Source of the DNA: Nonomuraea spiralis
GTDB taxonomy: Bacteria > Actinomycetota > Actinomycetes > Streptosporangiales > Streptosporangiaceae
DNA length: 64,000 nucleotides
NCBI RefSeq assembly: GCF_014648435.1
Contig: NZ_BMRC01000003.1
Coordinates: forward strand, 62,001-126,000
Direction: 5' to 3'
Under the pieces are notes generated by a model. It saw nothing but the letters and a program-made list of their open reading frames with translations. It ran no database searches and was not told the DNA's origin. Position numbers and translations under genes: made by a program. Positions 34,206-42,547 of this stretch are shown here, in pieces; the stretch's first letter is position 1; each line of letters begins with the position of its first letter.

Positions 34206-35045
34206 ATGTTCGGACTGGGCATTTCGACTTCGGCGGGCCCGGGGGCCGATCCCGTGGGGGACGCCCGTGCGGCGGAGGAACTGGGCTTCGACTTCGTCTC
34301 GGCCTCGGATCACCCCTGCGGGAGCGAGCCGTCGTACGAGGTGTGGACGATGCTGACCTGGGTGGCCGCCGCGACCTCGCGGATCAGGGTGGCGACGCGG
34401 GTGCTGGGGGTGCCGTACCGGCCGCCCGCGATGGTCGCCAAGATGGCCGAGACGCTGCACCGGCTCTCGGGCGGCCGGTTGATCCTCGGGCTCGGGGGCG
34501 GCTACTCCGACGAGGAGTTCCGCGCGTTCGGGCTGGGGGTGCCGACGCCTCGGGAGAAGGTGGACGGCATGGTGGAGGCGATCGACATCATGCGCGGCCT
34601 CTGGTCGGAATCGGACTTCACGTACGAAGGCTCTCGTTACCGTACCGAGGGTGCCACCATCGAGCCCAAGCCGCTCAGTCCCATCCCGATCTGGCTGGGC
34701 ACGTACGGGCCGCGCGCCCTGGAGGCCACCGGACGGCTGGCGGACGGCTGGATCCCTTCCCTGGGGTTCGCGCCGCCGGAGCGGGCGGCGGCGATGAGGG
34801 AGCGGATCCTGTCGTCGGGGCGGACGGTGGAATGCGTGTACAACGTCCCCTTCCGCCTGGACGGTCCTGCGGAGGGGGAGGGGGTGGTCGCGGGATCGGT
34901 GTGGGAGGTGAGCGATCGGCTGGCGGAGTTCGTACGCATGGGCTTCACGTCGATGAACTTCATGCCCGTCGGCCCCGACCCCCGCGCACAAGCAGAACGC
35001 CTCGCCACAGAAGTCCTCCCCACCCTCCGCCCCCAGACTGCTTGA
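34206..35045 (+). CDS. LLM class F420-dependent oxidoreductase
   Basis: A 279-residue luciferase-like monooxygenase-fold enzyme. The start FGLGISTSAGPGADPVGDAR, the FVSASDHP loop, TSRIRVATRVLGVPYRPP and the glycine-rich GGRLILGLGGGYSDEEFRAFG are typical of actinobacterial F420-using LLM proteins. GGGGGA (34194-34199) supports ATG 34206 over an upstream ATG at 34188. It is controlled by the divergent MarR regulator and is probably a detoxifying or reducing enzyme; substrate unknown. Confidence 0.9.
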   Translation: MFGLGISTSAGPGADPVGDARAAEELGFDFVSASDHPCGSEPSYEVWTMLTWVAAATSRIRVATRVLGVPYRPPAMVAKMAETLHRLSGGRLILGLGGGYSDEEFRAFGLGVPTPREKVDGMVEAIDIMRGLWSESDFTYEGSRYRTEGATIEPKPLSPIPIWLGTYGPRALEATGRLADGWIPSLGFAPPERAAAMRERILSSGRTVECVYNVPFRLDGPAEGEGVVAGSVWEVSDRLAEFVRMGFTSMNFMPVGPDPRAQAERLATEVLPTLRPQTA

Positions 35046-35255
35046 CCCCTCTCCACCTGCAGAACCGCCCTCTCGCCTCGCCGCTCTCGCTTCCGGCCCC
35101 GTCCCTGCTCCCCAGCCGTTGTGCCCTGGCGCCCTCGCCCCCCCGGCGCCTCGGCTCGGGGGACTTGTCCACAGGGTTCGGCCTGGCTCGGCCCCTTTTC
35201 CACAGAACCCGATTCGGACCGGTGGCGTCCCGGCCGAGCCGTCACCCTGGACGGC

Positions 35256-36077
35256 GTGAACGCCTCACTCTCCTTGCTCCACCGCGCCGAGCGCATCACC
35301 CGTTCGGTCCGGCAGGCCGTCGCCTGCCGGCAGACGGCCGCACACATCTGGGGCCTGAGCGTGCTCTCCGTCCCGGAGCCCGACTGGCCGGTGGAGGTGA
35401 TCGCCCCCGCCCACCTGACGGTCCCCGGCTGCGTCACGTACGTGGGTGAGCTCCCCGCCGACGACGTCACCGAGCACAAGGGCGTCCGCCTCACCACCAT
35501 GGCCCGTACGGCTCTCGACTGCGCCCGGTCACTGCCGCGCCTGGACGCCGTGGCGGCCCTCGACCAGTTCGCCCGGCGGGGCGTCGACATCGAGGCTCTG
35601 TGGCATCGCCCGCTCAACTCCTGGCGTCTGCGCGACACGCTGAGCCTCGTCGATCACGGCGCCGCCTCACCCCGGGAGAGCTGGCTGCGGGTGATCCTCG
35701 TCGAAGGCGGCCTGCCCCGTCCCGCCACCCAGCTCGGTGTGGACCTGGGCGGGGGCAGGCGGGCGTACCTCGACCTGGGGTGGGAGCCGTACAGGCTGGG
35801 GGTCGAGTACGACGGCCAGGAGCATCACACCTCACCCGGAGACCGGCAACGCGACACCGACCGCCGCGAGGAGCTGCGGCGGCTGGGCTGGCGCGTGATC
35901 GCCGTACGCCGCGATGTCATCCCCGGCCAGATCGCCGACCTGCTCCGCAGCGTGGCCGACGCCCTGATCCAGCGCGGCTGGCAACCCGGCCCGGAAGGCA
36001 CCACCCGCATCCTCCGCCAGATCCGCGCAGCCCGCCGCAAAGTCCCCCGCCATCCCAGACACAGACGCTTCTCATGA
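35256..36077 (+). CDS. Hypothetical protein with DUF559/VSR-like C-terminal domain
   Basis: A ~273-residue protein. The central part (RLTTMARTALDCARSLP, ALDQFARRGVDIEAL) resembles the AbiEi-like proteins common in actinomycetes, and the C terminus (LGVEYDGQEHH, DRRREEL-type helix, LGWRVIAVRRDVI) resembles the DUF559/VSR restriction-endonuclease-like fold with its D-x-E-like core. The usual N-terminal winged helix of this protein type seems short or missing, so the gene may be truncated at its start. GTG 35256 is a guess; the frame is open to 35121. No cognate partner toxin is seen. Function unknown. Confidence 0.6.
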   Translation: MNASLSLLHRAERITRSVRQAVACRQTAAHIWGLSVLSVPEPDWPVEVIAPAHLTVPGCVTYVGELPADDVTEHKGVRLTTMARTALDCARSLPRLDAVAALDQFARRGVDIEALWHRPLNSWRLRDTLSLVDHGAASPRESWLRVILVEGGLPRPATQLGVDLGGGRRAYLDLGWEPYRLGVEYDGQEHHTSPGDRQRDTDRREELRRLGWRVIAVRRDVIPGQIADLLRSVADALIQRGWQPGPEGTTRILRQIRAARRKVPRHPRHRRFS

Positions 36078-36201
36078 ATCAGCCATCCGGACGCGCCCCC
36101 TTCCCGACAGGGACCGTCGGAGGCGAGAGCCTGGGACGGGGCCTGGGATTGGGATCGGGGGCCTGGGACGGGAGCCTGGGGCGGGCTGATGTCGGGCGGG
36201 G

Positions 36202-37386
36202 TCAGGCGATGGTGACCGGAAGCTCCTTGATGCCGTTGATGAAGTTCGAGCGGAGGCGGCGGGCCGGTCCGGCCTGGCGGATCCGGGGCCGGCGTCGGGC
36301 CAGTTGCTCGAACAGGACACGCAGTTCCAGCTTGGCGAGATGGTTGCCGAGGCAGAAGTGCGCGCCGCCGCCGCCGAAGCCGATGTGCGTGTTGGGGGTG
36401 CGCCCGATGTCGAAGACGTCCGGGTCCGGGAAGACGGAGGCGTCCCGGTTGGCGGAGGAGTAGAAGACGACGACCTTGTCGCCGTCCTTGATCTCCTGCC
36501 CGCCGAGCACCTGGTCCGCCATGGAGGTACGCCGGAACAGGTTGACCGGCGACACCCACCGTACGATCTCGTCGGCCGCCGTCCTGGCCAACGTGGGGTC
36601 GGCGACCAGGCGGTCCCACTGGTCGGGGTGGTCGAAGAGGGTGAGCATGCCGCCCGAGGCCGCGTTGCGGGTGGTTTCGTTGCCCGCGACGATCAGCAGG
36701 AGCACGAAGAGGTCGAACTCGTCCTCGCCGAGCGTTTCGCCCTTCTCATCGGGTTGCAGGAGCTTGGTGATGATGTCGTTCTTGGGGGTGGCCCTGCGCT
36801 GCGCGGCGAGTTCGTTGGCGTAGGCGTACACCTCCATGGCGGCGCCGGAGCCCTCGTCGGGTGTGGACGCGTAGTCGGGGTCCTGGGCGCCGATCATGCG
36901 GTTCGACCAGGAGAACAACTTGTCGCGGTCGGTCGCCGGGGCGCCCAGCAGCTCGCAGATCACGTACAGGGGGAGGGGGGCGGAGACCTCCGTGACGAAG
37001 TCCACCTCGCCGGAGCACTTGTCGAGGAGGTCGTCGCAGATGTCGCGGATGTGCTGTTCGAGGGCGCCGATCGTCCGGGGCGTGAAGCCCCGGTTGACCA
37101 GGGAACGCCGCCTGGTGTGCTCGGGCGGGTCCTGGTTGAGCATCATCAGCCGCTGGAGGGCGATCTGGTCCTCGGGTAGCTCTTCGAAGAGGGCGAGCTT
37201 CTTGGACGAGGAGAACAGGTCGGAGTGGCGGGACACGTGCACGACGTCCTCGTAGCGGGTGACCGCCCAGAAGCCCGGCTCGCCGTCGTGCCAATGGACG
37301 GGGGAGTTGGCACGGAGCCAGGCGAGCTGTTCGTGGGGTGGGCCGGAAGTCGCGTAACGGTCCCTGTCGACAAGGTCGATATGCAC
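36202..37386 (-). CDS. Cytochrome P450, CYP125-like
   Basis: A 394-residue P450. The I-helix motif AGNETTRN, K-helix EIVR (in AADEIVRWVSP) and haem-ligand loop FGGGGAHFCLG are complete. GFWAVTRYEDVVHVSRHSDL, MLNQDPPEHTRRR and WSNRMIGAQDPDYA closely parallel the mycobacterial CYP125/CYP124/CYP142 group, which oxidises the terminal carbon of the sterol side chain; the N terminus is shorter than in CYP125. A perfect KstR-type site lies 41 bp upstream. Start GTG 37386 has AGAGGTGA upstream. No ferredoxin is adjacent; the one at 24899-25090 is a likely partner. Confidence 0.9.
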   Translation of the reverse strand: MHIDLVDRDRYATSGPPHEQLAWLRANSPVHWHDGEPGFWAVTRYEDVVHVSRHSDLFSSSKKLALFEELPEDQIALQRLMMLNQDPPEHTRRRSLVNRGFTPRTIGALEQHIRDICDDLLDKCSGEVDFVTEVSAPLPLYVICELLGAPATDRDKLFSWSNRMIGAQDPDYASTPDEGSGAAMEVYAYANELAAQRRATPKNDIITKLLQPDEKGETLGEDEFDLFVLLLIVAGNETTRNAASGGMLTLFDHPDQWDRLVADPTLARTAADEIVRWVSPVNLFRRTSMADQVLGGQEIKDGDKVVVFYSSANRDASVFPDPDVFDIGRTPNTHIGFGGGGAHFCLGNHLAKLELRVLFEQLARRRPRIRQAGPARRLRSNFINGIKELPVTIA

Positions 37387-37426
37387 GCGCGGTCACCTCT
37401 TGATCAAGCGCTTGGTTTAAGCGTAC

Positions 37427-37440
37427 TGAAACGTGTTCTA
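37427..37440. promoter_or_regulatory. KstR-type operator before the CYP125-like gene
   Basis: TGAAACGTGTTCTA matches all eight fixed positions of TNNAACNNGTTNNA and has a perfect GTTCTA half-site. It lies 41 bp upstream of the P450 start codon, in the promoter position. Confidence 0.7.
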
Positions 37441-37791
37441 TTACGTCACTGTACGGTCGTCAAGTAGCCCGCCGTCGCCGTATGCCCCGCCCGACAACAA
37501 CAACACTGTCCCACCCCCGCAAGGAACACCCGAGCCGCTCCCCCCGCTCCCGCCCTCGGCCGCCAACCAACCCCACCCCCCACATGCAGACAGACGCCCC
37601 ATCAGCCACACCCCAAGAGACGGCCAACCGCCGGCCACCTCCTCACGGCCGCCCGGCCAACAACCCGGAACTTCCGTTCAGAACCCACCCCCACATCTGC
37701 GGCCCATGTCCGCGACATCCCACGGCCGCGGCATCCGTGCCCCGCGGCATCCCGCGCCCACGGTCCCCCGCGCCCACGGTCAACTTTTCAC

Positions 37792-37866
37792 CGCACCCGC
37801 ACCCGCACCCGCACCCGCACCCGCACCCGCACCCGCACCCGCACCCGCACCCGCACCCGCACCCGC
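37792..37866 (+). repeat. CGCACC hexamer array
   Basis: Twelve and a half perfect copies of CGCACC, 75 bp. The perfect uniformity suggests recent slippage expansion. It is flanked by the CACGGTCAACTT repeat. Confidence 0.9.
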
Positions 37867-38058
37867 GGCCGAGCGCCCGCGGCCATCCCGCGCCCATGCC
37901 CGCGGCCACGGCCCACGGTCCACCTGCAGTCACGGTCAACTTCTCACCCGCGGCCATGCCCGCACCTGCACCTGCGCCCGCGGCTCACCGTCCGCAGCTC
38001 GTGGGCGCCTGGCTGTCGGACGCCTGACCTAGGTCTCTTGGCGCGAGTCCTGGCCCTC

Positions 38059-38097
38059 GGTCCTGGCCTCCGGTCCTGGCCTCCGGTCCTGGCCTCC
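38059..38097 (+). repeat. Three tandem copies of GGTCCTGGCCTCC
   Basis: 13-bp period, three perfect adjoining copies, followed by GGCCTCC-type partial copies. Confidence 0.85.
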
Positions 38098-38249
38098 GGC
38101 CTCCGGCCTCCGGGTTCCGGGCCCCGGGCAAGGGTCCGCGTGCGTCGGGTCCCCGGGCGTCGGACCCCGTGCGCCGGGACCCATGCGTCGGGTCCCGGCT
38201 TCTTGCTCCGAGTAGTGGACTCCGACCTTTGGCTTCTGACTTCCGGGTT

Positions 38250-38415
38250 CGGGGCTTGGGGGTGGTGGGGTCGGGCGGAGGGGGTGGGTGGTCGGGTGAG
38301 TGGGTGCAGCCGTGGGGTTGAGCGAACGGTTCGGGCGGAGGGTTTGGGTGGTGGGGTCGGGCGGTGGGGCGGAGGTGAGGTGGTGGGGCGGGGGGAGGGG
38401 GTGGGGTTTGGAGGG
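38250..38415 (+). other. G-rich tract with G-quadruplex potential
   Basis: The plus strand carries many G3-G6 runs separated by 1-7 bases (for example GGGGCTTGGGGGTGGTGGGG). It lies ~210 bp upstream of the L-fucose operon on its coding strand. Confidence 0.55.
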
Positions 38416-38528
38416 TACCTCCGATGTTTTGCAAGGTGAGGAGGAAGGTGGCGGGTGGGGAGGCGTCGGAGCTGTGGGGGGTCCAGGGGGAGGGGTGTCG
38501 TGGTTCGAGGGGGGATTTCGGGTTACGG

Positions 38529-38604
38529 ATCGGATGTATCGGGCTGGGTGCCCTTGACAGGCGCTGTCGCTGCCCAGCAGCATCGGTAGCGCAGACATCC
38601 GATG
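38529..38604 (+). promoter_or_regulatory. L-fucose operon promoter region with two FCD-regulator half-sites
   Basis: TTGACA at 38554-38559 is a good -35 box; the -10 is poor (CAGCAT at 38578). It is flanked by ATCGGATGTATC (38529-38540) and AGACATCCGATG (38593-38604). Both share the CATCSGATGT core of the perfect palindrome at 47917-47937 in front of the FCD regulator gene; the second matches it at 12 consecutive positions. The regulator at 47233-47907 probably binds here. Confidence 0.6.
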
Positions 38605-38624
38605 AATAAAGCGAAGGGTGCGGT

Positions 38625-39470
38625 GTGAAGCTGCTGCGAGTTGGACCTGTCGGGCAGGAGCGACCGGTGGTGATGGATGCCTCCGGCAACCTCCGCGACA
38701 TCGGGGAGCCCGAGATCGACGGGGCTTTCCTCGCCTCCGGGGGAGTGGCGCGCGTGCGTGACGCGCTGGAGCGCGGCGACCTGCCTGTCGTCGACGCCGC
38801 CGGGCTGCGGATCGGCGCGCCGATCGCTCGGCCGGGCAAGGTGGTCTGCATCGGGCTGAACTACCGCGACCACGCCGCCGAGTCCGGCGCGGAGCCGCCC
38901 GCCGAGCCCGTGGTGTTCATGAAGGCCGCCAACACGGTGATCGGCCCGTACGACGAGGTGCTGGTGCCGCGCGACAGCGTGAAGACCGACTGGGAGGTGG
39001 AGCTGGCGGTCGTGATCGGCAAGCGGGCCCGCTACCTCGACAGCCGGGAGGAGGCCCTCGACGTGATCGCCGGGTACGCGATCTCCAACGACGTGTCGGA
39101 GCGCGAGTTCCAGTTCGAACGCGGCGGCCAGTGGGACAAGGGCAAGTCGTGCGAGACGTTCAACCCGCTGGGCCCGTGGCTGGTGACGGCGGACGAGGCC
39201 GGCGACCCGCAGAGCCTGGGGTTGCGCCTCTGGGTGAACGGCGAGCTGCGCCAGAACGGCGACACCAAGGAAATGATCTTCGACGTGGCCGAGATCGTGC
39301 GGTACCTGAGCCGGTTCATGGTGCTCGAACCCGGTGACGTGATCAACACCGGCACTCCCGCCGGGGTCGCGATGGGCATTCCCGGTCAGCCGTACCTGCG
39401 TGCGGGGGATGTGATGGAGCTGGAGGTCGACGGGCTCGGCCGCCAGCGGCAGACGGTGGGGCAGGCCTGA
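38625..39470 (+). CDS. Fumarylacetoacetate hydrolase family protein, probable 2,4-diketo-3-deoxy-L-fuconate hydrolase
   Basis: A 281-residue FAH-family enzyme. The catalytic core is complete: [15 protein letters not shown] (~70), the metal-binding Glu in [10 protein letters not shown], Asp in [11 protein letters not shown], and [15 protein letters not shown]. In the oxidative L-fucose route this family cleaves 2,4-diketo-3-deoxy-L-fuconate to pyruvate and L-lactate. All the surrounding genes fit that route, and the ORF shares one base with the fuconate dehydratase gene. GTG 38625 gives the standard N terminus; AAGGG is upstream. First gene of the operon. Confidence 0.88.
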   Translation: MKLLRVGPVGQERPVVMDASGNLRDIGEPEIDGAFLASGGVARVRDALERGDLPVVDAAGLRIGAPIARPGKVVCIGLNYRDHAAESGAEPPAEPVVFMKAANTVIGPYDEVLVPRDSVKTDWEVELAVVIGKRARYLDSREEALDVIAGYAISNDVSEREFQFERGGQWDKGKSCETFNPLGPWLVTADEAGDPQSLGLRLWVNGELRQNGDTKEMIFDVAEIVRYLSRFMVLEPGDVINTGTPAGVAMGIPGQPYLRAGDVMELEVDGLGRQRQTVGQA

Positions 39471-40759
39471 TGTCGTACAGGATCGTCGCGCTGGAGACGC
39501 ACGACGTGCGCTTCCCGACGTCGCGGGACCTGGACGGGTCGGATGCGATGAATCCGGATCCCGACTACTCCGCGGCCTATGTGGTGCTGAAGACCGACGA
39601 CGGGGTCGAGGGGCACGGGTTCGCGTTCACGATCGGGCGCGGCAACGACGTACAGACCGGGGCGATCAGGGCGCTGGAGTCGTACGTGATCGGCCGGGAC
39701 GTCGAGGACCTGGGCGCGCTCTACAAGGAGATGGTCGGCGACTCGCAGCTGCGGTGGCTGGGGCCGGAGAAGGGCGTCATGCACATGGCGATCTCCGCCG
39801 TGGTCAACGCCCTGTGGGACCTGAAGGCCAGGCGGGCGGGCAAGCCGGTCTGGCGGTTGTTGTCCGAGATGTCCCCGGAGGAGATCGTCGGGCTCATCGA
39901 CTTCCGCTACCTGAGCGACGCGCTCACCCAGGACGAAGCCCTCCAGATCCTGAAAAATGCGGAAGAGGGGAAGGAAGAGCGGATCCAGCGGCTGATCGAG
40001 ACCGGCTACCCCGCCTACACCACCTCTCCCGGCTGGCTCGGCTACGACGACGACAAGCTGCGACGCCTCTGCAAGGAGGCTCTCGACCAGGGGTTCGGCC
40101 AGATCAAGCTCAAGGTCGGCGCCGACCTTGAAGACGACCTGCGCCGCTTCCGCGTGGCCCGCGAGGTCTGCGGCCCCGACTACCCGATCGCGATCGACGC
40201 CAACCAGCGCTGGGACGTCGCCTCGGCCATCGAGTGGGTCAGCGCGCTGAGCCCGTACCAGCCGCATTGGGTGGAGGAGCCGACCAGCCCCGACGACGTG
40301 CTCGGCCACGCCGCCATCGCCGAGGGCATCAGGCCGGTCCCGGTCGCCACCGGCGAGCACGTCCAGAACCGCATCGTCTTCAAGCAGCTTCTCCAGGCCG
40401 GCGCGATCTCCTACCTGCAGATCGACGCGGCCAGGGTCGGCGGGGTCAACGAGAACCTGGCGATCCTGCTGCTCGCGGCCAAGTTCGGCGTGCCGGTCTG
40501 CCCGCACGCGGGCGGCGTCGGGCTGTGCGAGCTGGTGCAACACCTGTCGATGTTCGACTACGTGGCGGTCACCGGCACGATGGACGGCCGCGTGATCGAG
40601 TACGTCGACCACCTCCACGAGCACTTCGTGCACCCGGTCGTCATCGACAACGGCCGCTACACCGCTCCCATGGCACCCGGCTTCAGCGCCGAGATGCACG
40701 CGGCGTCGATCGCCGCCCACACCTTCCCCGGCGGCGAGATCTGGAGGACCACGGCATGA
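39470..40759 (+). CDS. L-fuconate dehydratase (enolase superfamily)
   Basis: A 429-residue mandelate-racemase-group enolase-superfamily enzyme. The Lys-x-Lys pair is in IKLKVGAD (~215), metal ligands in [14 protein letters not shown] and ATGEHVQNR, and the general-acid His in [11 protein letters not shown]. The N-terminal [21 protein letters not shown] is diagnostic of L-fuconate dehydratases. It removes water from L-fuconate to give 2-keto-3-deoxy-L-fuconate. It sits between the FAH hydrolase (1-bp overlap) and the SDR (4-bp overlap), so translation is coupled. Confidence 0.94.
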   Translation: MSYRIVALETHDVRFPTSRDLDGSDAMNPDPDYSAAYVVLKTDDGVEGHGFAFTIGRGNDVQTGAIRALESYVIGRDVEDLGALYKEMVGDSQLRWLGPEKGVMHMAISAVVNALWDLKARRAGKPVWRLLSEMSPEEIVGLIDFRYLSDALTQDEALQILKNAEEGKEERIQRLIETGYPAYTTSPGWLGYDDDKLRRLCKEALDQGFGQIKLKVGADLEDDLRRFRVAREVCGPDYPIAIDANQRWDVASAIEWVSALSPYQPHWVEEPTSPDDVLGHAAIAEGIRPVPVATGEHVQNRIVFKQLLQAGAISYLQIDAARVGGVNENLAILLLAAKFGVPVCPHAGGVGLCELVQHLSMFDYVAVTGTMDGRVIEYVDHLHEHFVHPVVIDNGRYTAPMAPGFSAEMHAASIAAHTFPGGEIWRTTA

Positions 40760-41490
40760 CGCTCAAAGCCATTGTGACCGGCGGCGGTTCCGGCATCGGC
40801 CTGGCCACCGCCACCCTGCTCGCGCAGCGCGGCATGAAGGTCGCCTGCCTCGACCTCAACCCACCCGGCGACCCCTTCATCGGGATCAAGGCGGACGTGT
40901 CGGACGACGGGTCCGTACGCGCGGCGGTGACCGAGGCGGCGGAACGCCTCGGCGGCATCGACATCGTGATCAACAACGCGGGCATCGGCGCCCAGGGCAC
41001 GGTCGAGGACAACCCGGACGAGGAGTGGCGGAAGGTCTTCGACGTCAACGTGCTCGGCATGGTCCGGGTGAGCCGGGCGGCGCTGCCGTACCTGCGCGGG
41101 TCGGAGCACGCGGCCATCGTCAACACCTGCTCGATCGCGGCCACCGCCGGGCTGCCGAACCGGGCGCTCTACAGTGCGACCAAGGGCGCGGTGTTGTCGC
41201 TGACCCTCGCCATGGCCGCCGACCACGTACGCGAGGGCATCCGCGTCAACTGCGTCAACCCGGGCACCGCCGACACCCCGTGGGTGGGGCGGCTGCTCGA
41301 CGCGGCCGACGACCCCCAAGCCGAACGCGCGGCGCTGAACGCCCGGCAGCCCATGGGCCGCCTGGTCAGCGCCGAGGAGGTCGCCGCGGCGATCGCCTAC
41401 CTGGCGGGCCCCGAGTCCGCCGCGACCACCGGCACCGCGCTCGCGGTCGACGGCGGCATGCAGGGGCTGCGGCTCCGGCCAACCAATTAG
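40756..41490 (+). CDS. SDR oxidoreductase, probable 2-keto-3-deoxy-L-fuconate dehydrogenase
   Basis: A 244-residue classical short-chain dehydrogenase. [10 protein letters not shown] (~8-17), NNAG, the Ser in [10 protein letters not shown] and YSATK (~140) are all present. Its position directly after the fuconate dehydratase and before the importer indicates oxidation of 2-keto-3-deoxy-L-fuconate at C4 to the 2,4-diketo acid cleaved by the FAH protein. This assignment rests on context; the sequence alone shows only the SDR family. AGGAAGG follows before the next gene. Confidence 0.88.
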   Translation: MTLKAIVTGGGSGIGLATATLLAQRGMKVACLDLNPPGDPFIGIKADVSDDGSVRAAVTEAAERLGGIDIVINNAGIGAQGTVEDNPDEEWRKVFDVNVLGMVRVSRAALPYLRGSEHAAIVNTCSIAATAGLPNRALYSATKGAVLSLTLAMAADHVREGIRVNCVNPGTADTPWVGRLLDAADDPQAERAALNARQPMGRLVSAEEVAAAIAYLAGPESAATTGTALAVDGGMQGLRLRPTN

Positions 41491-41506
41491 AGGAAGGTAA
41501 CCCCCC

Positions 41507-42547
41507 ATGAAGATCGGTCCGGTGGTCGCGAGCGCGGCCCTGCTGGCGGTCGTCGCCGCGTGCGGCTCCAACGGCTCCAGCGGTACGAGTGGCTCCGCGG
41601 CGGAAGGGGGAGGCAGCGGCAAGGTCGGCATCGACCACCCGCGCGCCGACTCCGACTTCTGGAACTCCTACATCAAGTACGTCCCGCAGATGGCGACCGA
41701 GCTCAAGGTCGACCTCATGCCCGCCACCAACTCCCAGAACGACGTCTCCAAGCTGGTCAACAACGTGCAGGCGCTGGTCGGCCAGGGCGCCAAGGCGATC
41801 GTCATGGCCCCCCAGGACACCGGCGCCATCGCCAACACGCTCCAGCAGCTGGAGAACAAGAAGATCCCCGTCGTGACCGTGGACACCCGCCCCGACAAGG
41901 GCAAGGTCTACATGGTCGTCCGCGCCGACAACCGCGCGTACGGGACCAAGGCGTGCGAGTTCCTCGGCGAGAAGCTCGGCGGCAAGGGCAAGGTCGTGCA
42001 GCTTGAGGGCGCGCTCAGCTCGATCAACGGCCGTGACAGGTCCGAGGCGTTCACCGAGTGCATGAAGACGAAGTTCCCCGGCATCACGGTGTTCAGCGAG
42101 CCGACCGAGTGGGAGGGCAGCAAGGCGGCGTCCATGCTCCAGACCCGCCTGGAGCAGAACCCGGACATCAAGGGCATCTACCTGCACGCGGGCGGCGTGC
42201 ACCTGGCCCCGACGCTTCAGGTGCTCAAGCAGAAGAACCTGCTGGTCCCGCCCGCCGACCCCAAGCACGTCTTCGTGGTCTCCAACGACGGCATCCCGCA
42301 GGAGTTCGAGGAGATCCGCAAGGGCAACATCGACGCCACGGTGTCGCAGCCGGCCGACCTGTACGCCCGGTACGCGATCTTCTACGCCAAGGCGGCGGTG
42401 GACGGCAAGACGTTCCAGGCGGGCCCGACGGACCATGGCAGCAACATCATCCAGCTGCCCAACGGCTTCGAGGACCAGCTCCCGGCGCCGCTGGTGACGA
42501 AGGACAACGTGGACGACCAGAACCTCTGGGGTAACCAGGTCAAGTGA
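41507..42547 (+). CDS. Sugar ABC transporter substrate-binding lipoprotein (probable L-fucose)
   Basis: A 346-residue periplasmic-binding-protein type 1 family lipoprotein. The signal peptide ends in lipobox VVAAC with Cys at residue 19, followed by a Ser/Gly linker and the sugar-binding fold (KVGIDHPRADSDFWNS, VSKLVNNVQALVGQGAKAIV, VTVDTRPDKG, GIYLHAGGVHLAPT). GGAAGG lies before the ATG. It is co-transcribed with the L-fucose enzymes, so L-fucose or a fucosyl sugar is the likely ligand. Confidence 0.9.
   Translation: MKIGPVVASAALLAVVAACGSNGSSGTSGSAAEGGGSGKVGIDHPRADSDFWNSYIKYVPQMATELKVDLMPATNSQNDVSKLVNNVQALVGQGAKAIVMAPQDTGAIANTLQQLENKKIPVVTVDTRPDKGKVYMVVRADNRAYGTKACEFLGEKLGGKGKVVQLEGALSSINGRDRSEAFTECMKTKFPGITVFSEPTEWEGSKAASMLQTRLEQNPDIKGIYLHAGGVHLAPTLQVLKQKNLLVPPADPKHVFVVSNDGIPQEFEEIRKGNIDATVSQPADLYARYAIFYAKAAVDGKTFQAGPTDHGSNIIQLPNGFEDQLPAPLVTKDNVDDQNLWGNQVK

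Larger units (their letters stand above)
37441..38528. other. Low-complexity, strand-asymmetric gene-free region
   Basis: About 1.1 kb without a convincing gene between the P450 and the L-fucose operon. The first ~560 bp are strongly C-rich on the plus strand, and 38250-38415 is strongly G-rich, a sharp skew switch. It contains a hexamer array (37792-37866), an 18-bp direct repeat of CACGGTCAACTTYTCACC (37775-37792 and 37931-37948), a 13-bp tandem array (38059-38097) and an exact 18-bp repeat GGTGGTGGGGTCGGGCGG (38261-38278 and 38347-38364). Open frames exist on both strands but encode only Pro-His, Pro-Ala or Gly-Cys repeats and lack ribosome sites. Confidence 0.65.

Noticed and set aside
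35256..36077. A toxin-antitoxin or restriction system at the DUF559-like gene
   Set aside because: A single gene with weak similarity, no partner gene and a possibly truncated start; only a hypothetical annotation is supportable.
37792..37866. Regular short repeats as a CRISPR array
   Set aside because: A continuous 6-bp tandem array without spacers; no cas gene in the window.
37433..38032. Open frames encoding Pro-Ala, Pro-His (plus) or Gly-Cys (minus) repeats
   Set aside because: They arise from the CGCACC array in different frames, have no ribosome site and no conserved flanking domain. A repeated TVNFSP-like segment was noted but comes from the 18-bp direct repeat.
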